Shown here: one piece after another, positions 1 to 13,601 of the stretch
Layout: the number at the start of each line of letters is the position of its first letter
Numbering within the stretch: the first letter of the stretch is position 1
Origin: Wuchereria bancrofti
Taxonomy: Eukaryota; Nematoda; Chromadorea; Rhabditida; Onchocercidae
Assembly (NCBI GenBank): GCA_005281725.1
Contig: SSBO01000009.1
Location: 4,848,163-4,912,162, forward strand
Length of the DNA stretch: 64,000 nt
Reading direction: 5' to 3'
Translations under genes and position numbers: made by a program
The notes under the pieces: model-generated
Told to the model about the DNA's origin: nothing
The model's database searches: none
The model's input: the letters and a program-made list of their open reading frames with translations, nothing else

Positions 1-2403
1 ATGAATTGCCACCAGTGATTTTTCAGCAGAAATCAAACCTGCATTTGCCATCGATCAATTGAATTATTTATCCCACAAATACTTTACAGGTTCTCCTATT
101 TCGATTCATTGATCATCTTTAAGTCTTACCCTCCTCTATGTTATTAATGATTTAATTCTTTCGCTCTTATCATCTTGTTTATCATGACTTTCTAAAAAGT
201 TAAGTTGCTTTTTAGAAGTGATGAATTTATTCTGTCCCTTATCGAATGCTATAGTTCGAATGATATTAATATCAGAAGTCGCATTTGTTTAAGTCCTTTG
301 TTTTCCCTTATCTTTCATAGACATTTGGTAACATTTTAAAGTGTTTGTGGACATTTGAAAAAACATAAATAATGATCAAAATAATGAAATATCTTAGTTC
401 AAATATTTCATGCTAAAAATTAGCATAATAGCAAAACATTCAAATAAAAAAGAAAAAAAACAGATTCCAACAAAATCTTCAAAACTTTTGAACAAATATC
501 TGTGAAAGCAAACACTTTCATTTGCCATTTAATAATAAAAATGACAATTTCTTAATTAATAGATTTCGTTGAAGCAAAAAAAAAATATCAGTGAAGATTA
601 CTGAGATTTTATATATTATTAGAATTGAACATATATATATATTATTAGAATATTATTAGAATATCAAAATTTCGCATTATAAAAAAGCAGCCGAAAACAG
701 ATTAAAAAATAAAATTTGGATTCCAAACACAATTCACCAGTAATGTTTATATATAATTCATAAAAATCAAACCCACATTTACACCCATAACTACTACGTG
801 TTAATTAAATTATACTTCTGAGCGTTTTATAAACTTATAATGAAAAACTGAACTTGAACTTCAACATTTATCTTTTTTACCCCTTTTCTGCTCCCATAGA
901 ATAATAACTTTTTTCCCCACATTACAACTATTAACAAAAAATAAATGTTAAGGTTCAAGTTGAAACTGTGACCACTGTTTTAACGAAAATTTAAACTGAA
1001 AATTACCATATAGTAAAACATCCTGGATTGTGTGCTTAGTGACAGAAATTTGAAGAATATGAATTCATTTTATTTGAAATCAAGAAATATTTCATAACAT
1101 TATATTGCATTAAGTGCATGATGATGAATTCAAAAAATTCATGTTAAATATTTTGAATTTTCCCAGTTCTCTCAACAACAGTTGGCTTTGAATTTATTCA
1201 TTTTACAGTCATCACTTCCTATTTGCATAAATTATTTTCTATTTGTAATCAGATTTCTTCCTCACATCTCTGATTTGAAGAATTCCTCTTTGGTTTCCAA
1301 AATTTCGATGATCAGATACGCTTGTATAAAGCAGTACAACTGATTATTAACATGCATATAGAGCTTTCATATATATATGAAAGGTGAATATTGCAGTAGT
1401 GAGTTGAACTTTATTGCTTTTTGAAATATTGAAGGAATATTGAAAGGGTATTCCGCAGCACTGATCAACTGCATGCATTTATTGCTGAGATCAATTTCAA
1501 TCGAAATACAATTATTTTCAGTGGAAAAAATAATTTGAGATTACAAGCTGATAATTTCTACTTATGGTTGCTTTGGTTCCTTAAGGTTAGATGTTATTTA
1601 TCGCCAGCATGCAGACCTTTACATATTATTTTTTGATGTCTTAGGCATTTTTCTCTATTTTTGTTTTCTTTCACTAAACTCCGAAATATCGAAGTAGAAT
1701 AACTGTTAGAGTGGCAGAGATTTTGAAATGCTAATAAGCTACAATTATATAATTATACGGCTAGCGTGGGCCCATTTTCGGTCATTCGGCTCACCAACTT
1801 CACATTTATGTTGATTGACATTTCATCATGAAATCACACTTCAACCTCAAACAGTTCCTTTTATTTTTATATTTTGACAGATGTCACTCTGAACTTTCTT
1901 ATCTCTTTGTTATTTTGCTACTCTCAAATGTACTTTCAATCATTACTAATGCGAAACAGAAGTATAGTTGGATGACAAATAGGTAAATAGAAGTATATGT
2001 GATATAGGTTGACCATAAGTTTTCTCTTAAAGTTTTAGCGAATCTTAGTCAGTTGAGAAAGAATTGATGGTAGTATTTCTCCGAAGATTTTAATATGAAC
2101 TGAGAAACGCATCCCACTTTTTTCACATTGATGATACTTAATGTTTCATGAATGACTGTTCCACTCTTCCGACAGTTAAACTTTCTGAGATGACTTCATT
2201 ATCGTTTTGTTTTTTGAATTTTTATTTGGATTCAGATATAACAAAACTATTCATTGTCATTTACTTCTACTTTTTCGATTCATTACTTATATTATGAATT
2301 TCATAATCTTTATCTATCTGAATAATGACAAAATTATCGACAACGCAAACATGTTTTTGTAATCAATGAAAAGTAAAAGTTAGCTAAAAGTGATATTTCA
2401 GGC
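1..2403. other. Intergenic, no gene seen
   Basis: AT-rich sequence with no open frame bounded by credible splice sites, no recognisable domain and no RNA gene. It contains short AT dinucleotide runs, for example near 630-660 and 1366-1378. It is presumably the upstream flank of the cysteine-rich gene that begins at 2404. Confidence 0.6.
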
Positions 2404-3021
2404 ATGACAATCTACATATTATTATTAATTTTGTTGACATTATCCGCTACTGGAGCAATTCAATGCTATTCAGGAAGTCAGCTGCAGATTACTGAATGTC
2501 CGAGTATAAATTGCATCAAACATTCACTTGGTTTTGATACGGTATTAATCTAGTTTGTTTAATTTCCTAGAGTTTTTAAGTATTTCATTAGTCAATGGTT
2601 TCCATAAATTAACACTATTATTACACATGCTTGCCAAAACACTTTCTCATTGCATCTAAATTTCATTATTTGCTGAATTATTTTGTTTCATTGTGTAAGC
2701 AACAACAAATGACTCGACAATCACGATAAAAGAAAGCTTTTGCAGCCCAATTTAAGAAAAAAAAAACGTCTTTTTAATTCACATAGTTATAAAATGTTGG
2801 AAAGTAGAATGTAAAGATTTCTTCAGGCAAGGTACTGTGATGGTACTAGTGGATCATCTATATGTCAAACGTATCGCTTATTTGAGGCTTGTGAAACAAT
2901 TCCTAATCTTGGTTACATATGTTGCTGTTCTAGTAACCTCTGTAATTCTGCTCATTCTATTTTCATGTCCAAAATTACTCTGCCGGTATTTGTCCTTTTA
3001 TTGCCTAAAATAATATTGTGA
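2404..3021 (+). CDS. Small secreted cysteine-rich Ly6/ET-module-like protein (copy 1)
   Basis: Two exons, 2404-2541 and 2827-3021, joined in phase 0, give a 110-residue protein. Residues 1-18 are a clear signal peptide (starts MTIYILLLILL), and mature cysteines begin at about residue 21. The cysteine spacing, ending in a CCC cluster followed by LCN, is what is seen in nematode ET-module and Ly6/three-finger-like proteins. The last 15 residues are hydrophobic (around LPVFVLLLP), which suggests GPI attachment or a short membrane anchor. The donor is ACG/GTATTA and the acceptor TTTCTTCAG. The gene at about 8.9-9.6 kb has the same cysteine layout and an intron at the same place, so the two are paralogues. 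Family assignment rests on cysteine pattern only, and the function is unknown. Confidence 0.8.
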
Positions 3022-5303
3022 TATGATTTATTTCAGTGTTTCAGCATAATAGGATTTTGTATACAAATCTTCGCTAAATCTTTGTTTTATTGAAAATCAC
3101 AGAAAAGTTAAGTTTTTCATCCAATTTATGAATTTTGAGCATATTGATAAGCTTACACATATTACTACCACTCCAAAGCTTGACTATTTTATTTAATGTA
3201 ATCAATGCAAATAAATTTTGATTTTAGAAAAATAGACCTTCTATTCCTTGAATAATAATACTGTTGGAAATAAAATAATTCATAAACAAATGTTGGTCAA
3301 TATAGGAAGGAACTTTTGCATGCATTACTTCATGTTCCTCTTTAATGATTAACAAAAAGTGGTCATCGTATGTGAGAAATTGCTCGACCGGACTGAAATG
3401 AATTGTATTTAATTGGTAGAAATTCAGATTAAATTTATTTCGCTTTAGTTGATAAAAACCTAATATAATTTGAAAATGATTTTAAAAATACCAGAAGATT
3501 AATTACTGACCTTGCATGCATATAATAATTTCCGATGATCAAAGCGAATGTTTGAATAAAAATTTAGGTTATAGAAATTTAGATTTTTAGCTACTTTTCA
3601 GCTTTTCTCACTAAATTTTTACGTTTTGCGAATTCTACATACAATCCGTTTGTTTTCCGCCCAGATTAAAAACTTTAATTCCTGCATTTAATTAACTGAA
3701 AACTTTTGTACTTTCTGTTCCGTAATTCTTTCGTTTTTCCAGATAAAATAAGTGTTTGAAATTTGTTACAGAATGGCTGCCTACGATTGAAATTCTTAAT
3801 TTCTGGATCCGAAATAATAGAAGCTGGTTATAAGCCTCATGTAGTAGAATGAAAATGGTAATAATTCTCAGATAGTAGAAGAGAATGTAAAAACAAACTA
3901 ACTAATCATATAAGATAGTAAAAGAGAAAGTTAGAAAAAGAAGGAAAGCTTAATACTTTGAATGAACGAAATCGGACTAAATTTCAACTCAACATGTACT
4001 TTTCACTGTAATCTGTACTGCTATAAGTTCATTGCTTTATATAATTTTATAATTTGCATAAAACATTCAAACATTCAATTCAAATAAAAGACGTTTATTT
4101 TCTGATTTTCATTGTCATTTTTCTATTTGCTGTTTAAATCTGTCTCGATTTCTTTTTAGAGCTCGAGTTTCACGTTCAAAGTACTTCTTGTGGTTTTACG
4201 AATTAAACTTCAAGGACTGTAGTATAATGATAAATTCTCAGTTTTCTTTGAAAAAGCAATAGATTTACTATCAAACCATCATGCTTTGCTGTCATGAAAA
4301 GTACTGAAATTCAATTTGAAATTAAGAAAAAGGGGAAGTTAAACTTTTGATGTTAAAACTAACCAGCTTATATGTAAGCATTATTTTGCGACGTAACGCA
4401 TAAATAATTATGATGATCGATGAGAAACATTTAATAAATATAATAACTTGTTGAAGATCGATGTGCTTATGCAGCAGAAAGAAATCAGAAGTTAGGCTTG
4501 AGACTCAACCTCCAGTCTCAATACTACAAAAACCGCCAGTGAGTTCATAATCTAAACTAAACGTAACATGTCAAAAAAAATTGGAATCAGCAAAAATTAT
4601 ACTGGTAGCAGGAAATTTCATTAATTAATTGGTTAGATCTTCACGACCAGTCCTAGCCTGGTGATAAAAAAAATAGAATGCAATAGCACGGAAGAGCTAG
4701 CAGAAATAATATTTCAATTTAAAAAATAAAACAAATCAAAGGAACACTACGTATGCTTTGGTACAATATGAGGCCAAGCGTTTTTTTTTTTTTTTTAATA
4801 AACTGAAGGAAAGAATTGGTTAGAGTTAATAACGTTATTTTAGAATATCGCCGTTATCGATATCATTTATATTTGCCATCGCAGACAGTTACAACTAATA
4901 TTTTTAGTTTCAAATCGTTGCATTAATTCTAAAAATTTCTGCACTAATGTTTATATAAAATAAGCAATATTTGATAGTTAAAAACAAAAAATTCGCCGCA
5001 AAACCGAACAATTGGGAAGGGAATACAACGAAGCAGAATTCCATTATCCAAAGAAGAACTGAAGAGTCAATTTGAAGAAATACAAAAGGTTGCTGTAATG
5101 TATTTCTTGTCACTATTGAATTACTTCCGTTACTCTTGAAAAAATAACAGATCAAAGACCAATCGAAACTTATGATAGCGAAACATGCAACTTCTGCCAG
5201 AATTGTGGCTTCTGATGATGGCTAACACTGCAATAGGTGCGCTATAATTTTAGGGATTAATTCACAGTTTACATATTACTCATTTCATTTTCTATGCATT
5301 AAG
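3022..5303. other. Intergenic, no confirmed gene
   Basis: No supported coding exon. A short ATG-started stretch at about 5189-5238 (begins MQLLPELWLL) could be a first exon of the gene that follows. Its exit phase does not fit the exon at 5304, so I did not include it. Confidence 0.45.
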
Positions 5304-7608
5304 GCGCTTGGCGTCGAACCCAACTCAGCGCTTATAGATCGAATCCATTCATGCAAAGAGCCTGCGAAAGACTTACCTATAAAGAAAGGTATTTTATTAA
5401 TTGGGATTTTTTCTCACGAAACATTTCAGATATTTCTTAAGTTTCTTCTCCAGCAGCAAGTGACGCATTTCCGAAGTTTACTCTATACTTCTAGGTGATC
5501 TGATTTTCTCGCTGAATGAATTAAAGAAAGTGTCAAAAGCAAGCGGAAATAATAAGTACGACAGTAAACAAAATATCAGAGTTCAAAAATGTGAATCGGA
5601 TACGGACGATGATACACTTTATCCAAAACCCATATCCATGTCTAAAAACGAAGCCGATCAAGATGAAGTGGATGACGAAGTGGTAATATATAAATCTAAA
5701 ACTGGTAGTGATAAAAAATGCACTTCTGTTTTCCTCTTGATCGATTTTCGGTTTTAAAAAGGTTGGCGTATCATCTAATTATTACATTCTCTAAATATTA
5801 TCAGTGTTCTCAATCTTATGAAAAGTTAATAGTTATTGCTATAGCAACTGGAAGAACCAAATTCGGAGAATTATATGTACAATGAACAGGAAATACTATT
5901 TGTATGTCACGATATGATCCGGCAATTAAATAAAGTGACGTCTTCGCATATATTTTATAAATTACAATTTTATATTATTTTAAATTATTCTCAAAGAAGT
6001 GTCCCAAAGTTGAACATTTGTAGTAGCTGGATAAATTGTAACACTGTATGCAATATGATTTATTATTTCCTGAGATGGCAATGCTAAGGCTAATTTCTAA
6101 ATGTTCCGTTTGTTATAGTTCTTGTTTAAAGATGCAAGAGAGAACTTTTGTCTTTTGTATGTACTGGCAATAAATTCACTTCCAATAGTAATGAAAACAT
6201 TATTCATTACAGGAAGATATAAATGAATCTAGCCAGAAATCATTTATGAAGGTTTTACTTTGATAATTGATGAACAAAATTTTTAAAAAAAGTTAAAGTT
6301 TGAAGAATGCAATTCTCGTTTTTGTTTGGGAAAATATTCGTAGGAAAAATATAGGAAAATTCTAATTTTTTCATTTATTAAATTTATCCCCTATTTTTCT
6401 CAAATTATGAAAAATCTAGAAATTGTAGTCAACCGAAACACCCCAGTGCGATCCGTACGCTTCTCTCGAAGAACTTGAGAAACGCGAAGGTTTCAATTGT
6501 CAAACACTACGCAAAAACACATTCCTTGCCAATGCATTATCGATGCCGAATGAAAAAGAACGCAAGAAAAGAAGCGAGCCGAAATCATCGCACGTTTCAT
6601 TTTTTCCATCCAACGTCCTCCAAAGCCACATTTTTACGGATAATCTTACTCTCAAAAAATATTTAATTTTATATCTCCCTTAATTACTTTCTACAAAAGT
6701 GAAGAGCATGTATAGTCGGATAGAGGATATCTTATCTGGAATAAAAAAACACATATGTTTAAAAACATACATAAATTTTGTGACCAATTTTCATAAAAAC
6801 ACCAAGTTTAGTAAACATCTGAAAAGAAAAGCATTCATTGCAGGAACAAGGTGACATTTAATGAAAAAATATTTGACATAACTGATTGGGAAGAATTTGC
6901 ATGGTAAATAATTAAGTCGTAACTCCCTTTTTATATAATGAATACGACTGTTGTTCACGATTTGAAGATTTAACTTTGAAGAGTATGCCATAATTCAGTA
7001 ATACAGCGAAGTTATATGAATTATGTTATACTAATTTTCAAAAAATTATTATTACAGCACAGCAGAAGAGGGATCAGAGAGAACGCAAACGGATAGTGAA
7101 TTGGAACTTGTGAAAACACAAGAACTTGTTAGTTTGCGTCAGATTTTCATAGGCAATTTATCATGTAGACAAAATCAAAATTAATAACTATTAGAAGATG
7201 TAATAGAAATTTGATAAATTCAGTAAGAAAGCAACACCATTTTAATGCTATGCCTTGCTATCTTTTATTAATTTCCGAGAAAAATACATTAGGTCATTGA
7301 TTGATTATTTAGTTAACCCACCACATTTCTTAATAATTGATAATTTCAAGCTACCTTTGACTTCAAATGAAACACCGGAAAGATCGCAGAAAAAAGCTCT
7401 CTATTTTCCTAAAATTTTGTGGAAAACAAGTTCAATAATAAAATCGGCAACGATTGATTCAGCGGACTCACTTGATCAGAGCAACAAACCAGAAACGTTT
7501 ACCAAGACAGAGATATCATCAATATCCAGTCATGAAAAGGAAATATCCAGAAATAGTCCGGAACTGAGACTAGAAACAGATTTAAAAAAGAAAGACAAAA
7601 AATGGTAG
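5304..7608 (+). CDS. Unrecognised acidic, disordered protein (5' end unresolved)
   Basis: Five exons join without a phase break: 5304-5388, 5495-5682, 6429-6489, 7063-7127 and 7351-7608 (stop). The product is at least about 218 residues. It is hydrophilic and rich in Ser, Glu, Asp and Lys, with acidic stretches such as SDTDDD and DQDEVDDEV, and it ends in a very basic KKKDKKW. No folded domain, membrane segment or catalytic motif is visible, and I do not recognise the family. Some acceptors are weak (CATTAAG before exon 1, TTTCAAG before the last exon), so single borders may be wrong. The start codon is not found. It lies between the two Ly6-like genes in the same direction. Continuous phase over five exons argues for a real gene. 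Confidence 0.5.
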
Positions 7609-8869
7609 AAATAGTGCGATGTAAATATGAAATTAAGCGTTGTCAACTAAATATACTATTTTAATATCAATAAAACTTTAGAAATTGTTCAGAAATTATG
7701 TTTTTCCAATTTTTCGAATTTATGTAACTTCATAATATCTGTTAATTCCGATAATTTGATCGTTTTCCGATAATTTGATAATTTTCGATTCTTGGTAATT
7801 TGATTCCGATAATTTAATAAATTGACTATTAACAGCTTCAATGATTGACTCTTTCTCCCATTAACGCGTGAAATAGCAAAGAACGCTTTCACGTTCCTTC
7901 TACTTTACATAACCTTTCTAGGTACATCTACGTAAATCGTGAGAGCTGAAAAAAGATCTCTCCACTTTTTGACAGATTTGAACAGACATGAAACAAAATA
8001 TTTCCAACAAAGTCACAAAGCGAAGGTGAAATTCAAAAGCACAACAAATATTCCACTTTTTTTTCTTTGAGTAAAAAAGCTTTGTTTTTGATTTTGACAG
8101 CCAAACCATAATTATTTGTTGTGTAAATAAGGAAGTCATTAAAACTAACAAAATTCTTGGCGGTATCACAATCGTGTAATATCACTATGAGAAAGAGAAC
8201 TATAATACCTACCATTACATTTATACGTATCTATCCAGGAGGTCATGATCAGATCTATTGGTAAGACCAATAGATCTGATCAACTTCCAGATGCAAATCT
8301 ATAATAATCTACAATTGAACTACTATTATTTTACGAAAGAAAGATAATATGACATCAACTGTGTTTAGCAATCTGGTTGTGATGCCAAACCTGTACATTT
8401 ATACAGCTGTTAAATATGAAACTAATTCACCCATATGATAAAATCTGCATATTTATCAGTGATAGCTATTTCGGGCAAAACAGGGATGCAAAATATATAA
8501 GTGAGTTTAACAAACAGATAAATTTCATTTTTAGTCCTCACTTGTCAATCGTCCATTGTATCCTTTTACATCTGATTTGCCGGCATACATCGGTTATTGA
8601 CCGGTTAGGTCCATTTATTCCTCATACTTCTCTGACTATTCTAGATCAGTCATTAGTGAATAGCCTGGAAAACACGAATATGTTTGAAATGTATTGATTG
8701 GAACCGTTTTGATTCTGCAAATCATTCTGCTGAACGCTAACCGCCTTTTTTCCAGACCAATCTACCATTGGTATAAAATTCACTTCATTCAAAGAATATT
8801 CATTATGGCCAGGTATCAACCATCAGCTTAATTGCGAACAAAAACATTTATCAAAACTACCTTGAATTA
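7609..8869. other. Intergenic, with a perfect hairpin
   Basis: No gene is supported. A polyadenylation-like AATAAA lies near 7670. The stretch holds the 17-bp perfect inverted repeat at 8246-8282, listed separately. A 93-codon open frame at 8416-8697 has no credible splice partner or domain. Confidence 0.5.
8246..8282. repeat. Perfect 17-bp inverted repeat, 3-nt loop
   Basis: Arms 8246-8262 and 8266-8282 are exact reverse complements around the loop AAG. The arms contain nested TGATCA and AGATCT palindromes. Pairing stops sharply at both ends. Confidence 0.95.
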
Positions 8870-9632
8870 ATGAATTGTTTTATTTGCAGACAATTCCATG
8901 ATAGTATTCATCACTTAAAATTATCATTAAACATTACAGTGACAGTATCTCTATCCTTTCAATCCTTAGTTGGACCAACTTCCAGCTTTTGTTCCAAATT
9001 CTTGGTATTGGCAATTATATGGCAGTTGTGCATTTCAACTTTAAGTGAGAATTTATTGTGCTACTCAGGTGTCAACAACAAAGTAACAATAACTCTGTGC
9101 GATTCGAATACCGAATTCTGTTACAAACAAGTGATGCCAAACGATATCACTGTTAGTTTCTGAATAGTTCCACAGAACTTTTGGAATTTTTGCTGAAAAT
9201 CCTTGACAGCCATTTCATCACGCGCTTACTGGAAGATTACTTATACATTCTCACCTTCACCGATTTACCGATTGCATTACGGATTCAACAATTTACTGCT
9301 TTATCAAACACTGACTGTTATTATATTATTATAGATACCTGCTCATTATTAAAGAATAAAAAAGATTGGTTGATTTTATAGTTATTCCATTCAGTTGCTT
9401 AATTTCTCGATGAATTTAATAACAACTGCAGGTAATGGACTGTGACAGAAGTAAAGAATTTGGATTTTGCAAAGCTGGGATAGAAGGATGTGAGCAGCGA
9501 CACATTAAAGGACAGATATGTTGCTGTACGAAATCGAAATGTAATGCATGTGAACAGGCATACATGAAGCATTTTACCTTAACTGCTTTAATTATATTAA
9601 TTGATACCGGCAGATTTTTCTACTCATTGTAA
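8870..9632 (+). CDS. Small secreted cysteine-rich Ly6/ET-module-like protein (copy 2)
   Basis: Two exons are read. The first ends at 9151 (ACT/GTTAGT) and the second is 9432-9632, joined in phase 0. The mature part begins near LLCYSG, carries the same spaced cysteines as the gene at 2404-3021 and ends with CCC followed four residues later by CN. It closes with a hydrophobic tail that could be a GPI signal or membrane anchor. The hydrophobic leader is around FLVLAIIWQLCIS. The only in-frame ATG of this exon (8870) gives an unusually long leader, so the true first exon may lie upstream, spliced to the acceptor CTTCCAG ending at 8985. The shared intron position with copy 1 supports paralogy. Function unknown. 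Confidence 0.7.
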
Positions 9633-12600
9633 TTGCATCAATTATATGAAATAAAACACGTGGGATTAACATACGAACAGATGTGAAAGTGACATTAACG
9701 GATATGGCACTTTGAATAAGAATTCAAACGAGTGGACCTGTAAAAGTAACTGAAATTAAACTCTGAAATAATTTTTTTTTTTTTAAATCCATAATCTCTG
9801 TGAATACATTCCGTGAACGCATCGCATAAGTGGAATGAATTTAAAAACGAGCAATGAGACAGTTTTCTCTATGTAGTCCTCCGTCTTAATGCGTTGTAAA
9901 TAGCGTATTTAATGGAATGCGATGCAACACTTCATTTAGAACTTAACTTTTGTTCTATAATTAATTGAAGGAATCAAACAGAAAATTGTACGTAGACTAA
10001 GACGAATTAAAATTAAAGGGATAAACCGATACGCAAAACCTTTTTACTTTATTCTCCATGAACTCATTACGAAAACCGATTTATAAAAGAAAAAAGTAGA
10101 GACAAACAAATGGAATGTGTGGGTAGAGGTATTCCTTAAATTCAATCACTGTTTTTCTAGAAACACTTATGTCACTTAATTTGCATATAAATGACTGCTT
10201 CTTCTTTCGAATTCTCTTTCTTGTATTATCAAAAAAAAGTATAAAAGCGAGGGCTTTGCTCGAATAGCAACATGTTTTATTTTACTCTCAAAGGCGTTTT
10301 GTGTTTTTGGAGTGTTCTTTGGGCACGTAATAGGATAGCAATTTATTAACCATAATATCATCACCCATTGTTCAACAAAGAATAACAAAGATTTTTAACT
10401 GAGACAAAAACTGAAGAAATAACGAGAGGAAATAAAAAAACGGAGTTTTTGGAAACGCGTGGACAGGTAAGTTGGAGGGAAGTGAAGGACGATTAACAAG
10501 GATTTCTCCCTTCCGGATTTTAAAGACTTGATTTTATATCATAAAATGTGTTATTATACATCTCAGTGCAATGAAAAGCTATCTAAAATGATCAGTGATC
10601 AAATGGACATTGGAATGAATAAATTGTAACTTTCACCAGTTATTTAAAAATAGATACCTCAGATGTTTACCGCAAAATGATAAAAACAAAAAGAAATTGT
10701 TAAAAACTCCATTCGTACTTGAAACACTAGAAAAAATAGATAGTAAGTTCACGGATTTCGGATCAAATTCTGAACAATTCTTCAGCATTCATACATAACA
10801 TAAAATAAAGAAGAGACTGCAATACGATGGAAGAAGAAAGAACAAGCAATAGAAAAACCAATAAATTCAACGAAACTCGATATTATTTCGGTGTCACATA
10901 GAACTGTTTTGTTGGATCATTTTGCTATAAACACCTCAGATATTTGCTGCAAAATGATGAAAACAAAAAGAAATTGTTAAAAACTCCATTCGTACTTGAA
11001 ACACTAGAAAACCTAGGTTAGCTACTTTCATATCATCATTTACTACTTTGATGACATCATGCTGAGACTGCCGTTTAAAAATCATAGAGCAGAAGACAAC
11101 TTCGAAAAAAAAAATCTAAGTTTTAATAAACATTTAACAACAAACCTAGTCCGAAAATAAAATTAAAAAAACAAAATTAACAGAATAAAGAAAAATACTA
11201 AAATAAAGATACTAAATTAATTAAGACCTCAGGTAAAGTGGCCGGTTCTTCGGAGCAGTACTTTTCTTCCACTATAATTTGAGTATTTGTTTACACTAGT
11301 CTATAAATCCGCATATTTCTGTCTCGTGATTGCTACTATTTCCGATATCTAGACAGCTCGACAAATATTCCCTTATCTGCTTACTTACTCCAGCTACGCG
11401 GCTATGATAATACTTTACACGATTTCTAGAAGATATTCCAAAAAGTAAAAAATAAAAGCTATTAATTGCACCTTATTATATGATTGTCATTATTGTGACT
11501 TCCAATATTGAAAGCAGTGCCTTCCAATACTGGAGATAGTGATATGAATAAGGAAAGCTTCAGATCAAACAGAATATTTCATTATCTCTAAAGATTTCTG
11601 ATCGCCCCTCACTACTCCATAGAAATTCCGTTACAAGCGGAATGTCGACGTGTGTGAGATGAGTCCGAGAAAGCATGGGAAAAAACGACATATCTTTTAC
11701 AGTGTTAAAGAAAGACTTGAGATTTGTTATTGCTGATATTCAACAAGATATTATTTTCAAGCTAATACTGAATGAGAACCAGGACATAGCCTATTATATC
11801 ACTAATTAATTGATCTTATTCTCGAAACAAAATTATGTGGTTGTGAAACATGCAGAGCTAAAAACGTCGGAAATTTAGTTATGAACAATTTCATTTACTA
11901 ATTACTGCTGCTGTTATATGCATTTGATTTCTGCATTTAGAAATTGCGATTCCGTTATGCACCATTTTCTGCCCAGTTCCCAGAGAAGTACTATTCAAAC
12001 CTCTTGGAATATTAAGATGTCGAAAGTACTAGCTCGATAGTTGGCAGATCGGTACCTCAACAAAAGCACAACTAATTTATTTGATAAGTGATGAAAATTT
12101 TGTCAGTTAGCTGACAATTTTTAAAGGATGAAATGGAACCTATAAAATGTTGAAAAGTTTTGCAATCCAACTAATCATTATAGCACTGTTATCCCTTCGC
12201 CTGTCATATTTTGTTTTAACATTTTGCTCCAAAATTGCTGCTCAACAATATCCATAAAACCTATCACTTAAACTTCAAAAAAGATTCAAGATTCAACGCG
12301 GTGTTACGGTAAGTGAGGAGAATTAAAGAAGTATTGGCTATAAAACTTAAAACTATTCTTTCGCAATCAAACGACCACCAGTTATCTTTTCTCCGAAATG
12401 AAATATTTAAAAAAGGAGTTCTTTTAGATATTTCAATATGACTAGCACAATAAAATTAAAAAGAAAATGAAATGAACTAGTTCAGGAATCTAGTCAAACA
12501 TTGGAGATTAGATGAGACATTGAACCAGATGATGGAAAGTCGTGTGGAACTGTATGGAAATTGGTATGTCAGTAAGTTTCGAAACACAATTGCATTGCAA

Positions 12601-13601
12601 AACACTGGCCGGTAACAGTGATGGAATTATTGTACACATAAGCATTTTGGAAAAATCAAAAAACAAAATTAGGATTTCCCTAAGTAAAATGGATTACAAT
12701 TTAGAATAAAACCAGTCTTATTTCTTTTCTAATTATGCTATTTTCGAAGAGTCAAGAGCAAGTACAAGGGTAAATATTTATGACTGCAGAACTTTCAAAC
12801 CTAGAAGCAAGTATGGAAAATGTTCACATGATATTGTCATGTCCATTTGTAATATACTTTGCTTCACGTGATTAAAACAGGCCTGAAATCCATAGAACCT
12901 TGCTATCGCAAAAACAATCACGAGTTCTCATATTAAATGGCACAAACTTTAGGAAAACAAACCATACAGTCATAGCTAACATACTTCACAGCCACTCTCG
13001 ATTCTTACTAAATATAGTGAACAATACCACCAGTGAAATATGTCTTAAGTTTTCTAACATGCCCCAAATGCAAAATTACTGAGATTAATGAAAATCCAAG
13101 AAATGTGAAAATATGATATCCCCACCATCGCAAAACGTAGAAGCAATCATACTGATAAGCATTTATTACTGTGTCATTAGCATGTCAAATAAGAATGCAC
13201 CCAGCACAGTTGGGATGGCCTATAATTTAAAGAGAAAAAAACAGCCATGAAAAATTTATGCTTGAATTTACCCTATAGCACTTTACTCCATCCACAGCTT
13301 TTCTGTAGAATTTTTTTTAATTCCTCTTATGTAACATAAACTAATAAAAACTGCTTTTATCTGCTCAAAACAAGAACATTTAACACTTATTAGTGATGAA
13401 ATGAACAGCGGTAACCAATAATTTTGAAACAAATACGCTCAAAATTTAAGGAACGCATGTGAAATAGATCAAATTTAACAGTAAAAACCAATAACTCCAT
13501 TACTTCTCAATTCACCACTTCCGATTTTGGGCTTGCAGTTCCCATTGGTGTTGTTTCCAAATCTTCATTCGTTTCAACCTGAAATGAACTATGCTATAAA
13601 C
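9633..13601. other. Gene-poor region with a local duplication
   Basis: About 4 kb with no supported gene. Open frames of 60-70 codons at 10176-10388 and 12900-13082 have no domains, no splice context and AT-driven composition. The region contains the 79-bp duplicated block listed separately and several A- and T-rich runs. Confidence 0.55.
10656..11011. repeat. 79-bp direct duplication (10656-10734 and 10933-11011)
   Basis: The two copies are spaced 277 bp apart and differ by only four substitutions, all transitions and all in the first 30 bases. The last 50 or so bases are identical. No transposase, terminal inverted repeats or coding capacity is seen. Confidence 0.9.

Noticed and set aside
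8416..8697. 93-codon plus frame (starts MKLIHPYDK) as a first exon of Ly6-like copy 2
   Set aside because: No donor in a phase matching the acceptor at 8985, and no leader-like sequence.
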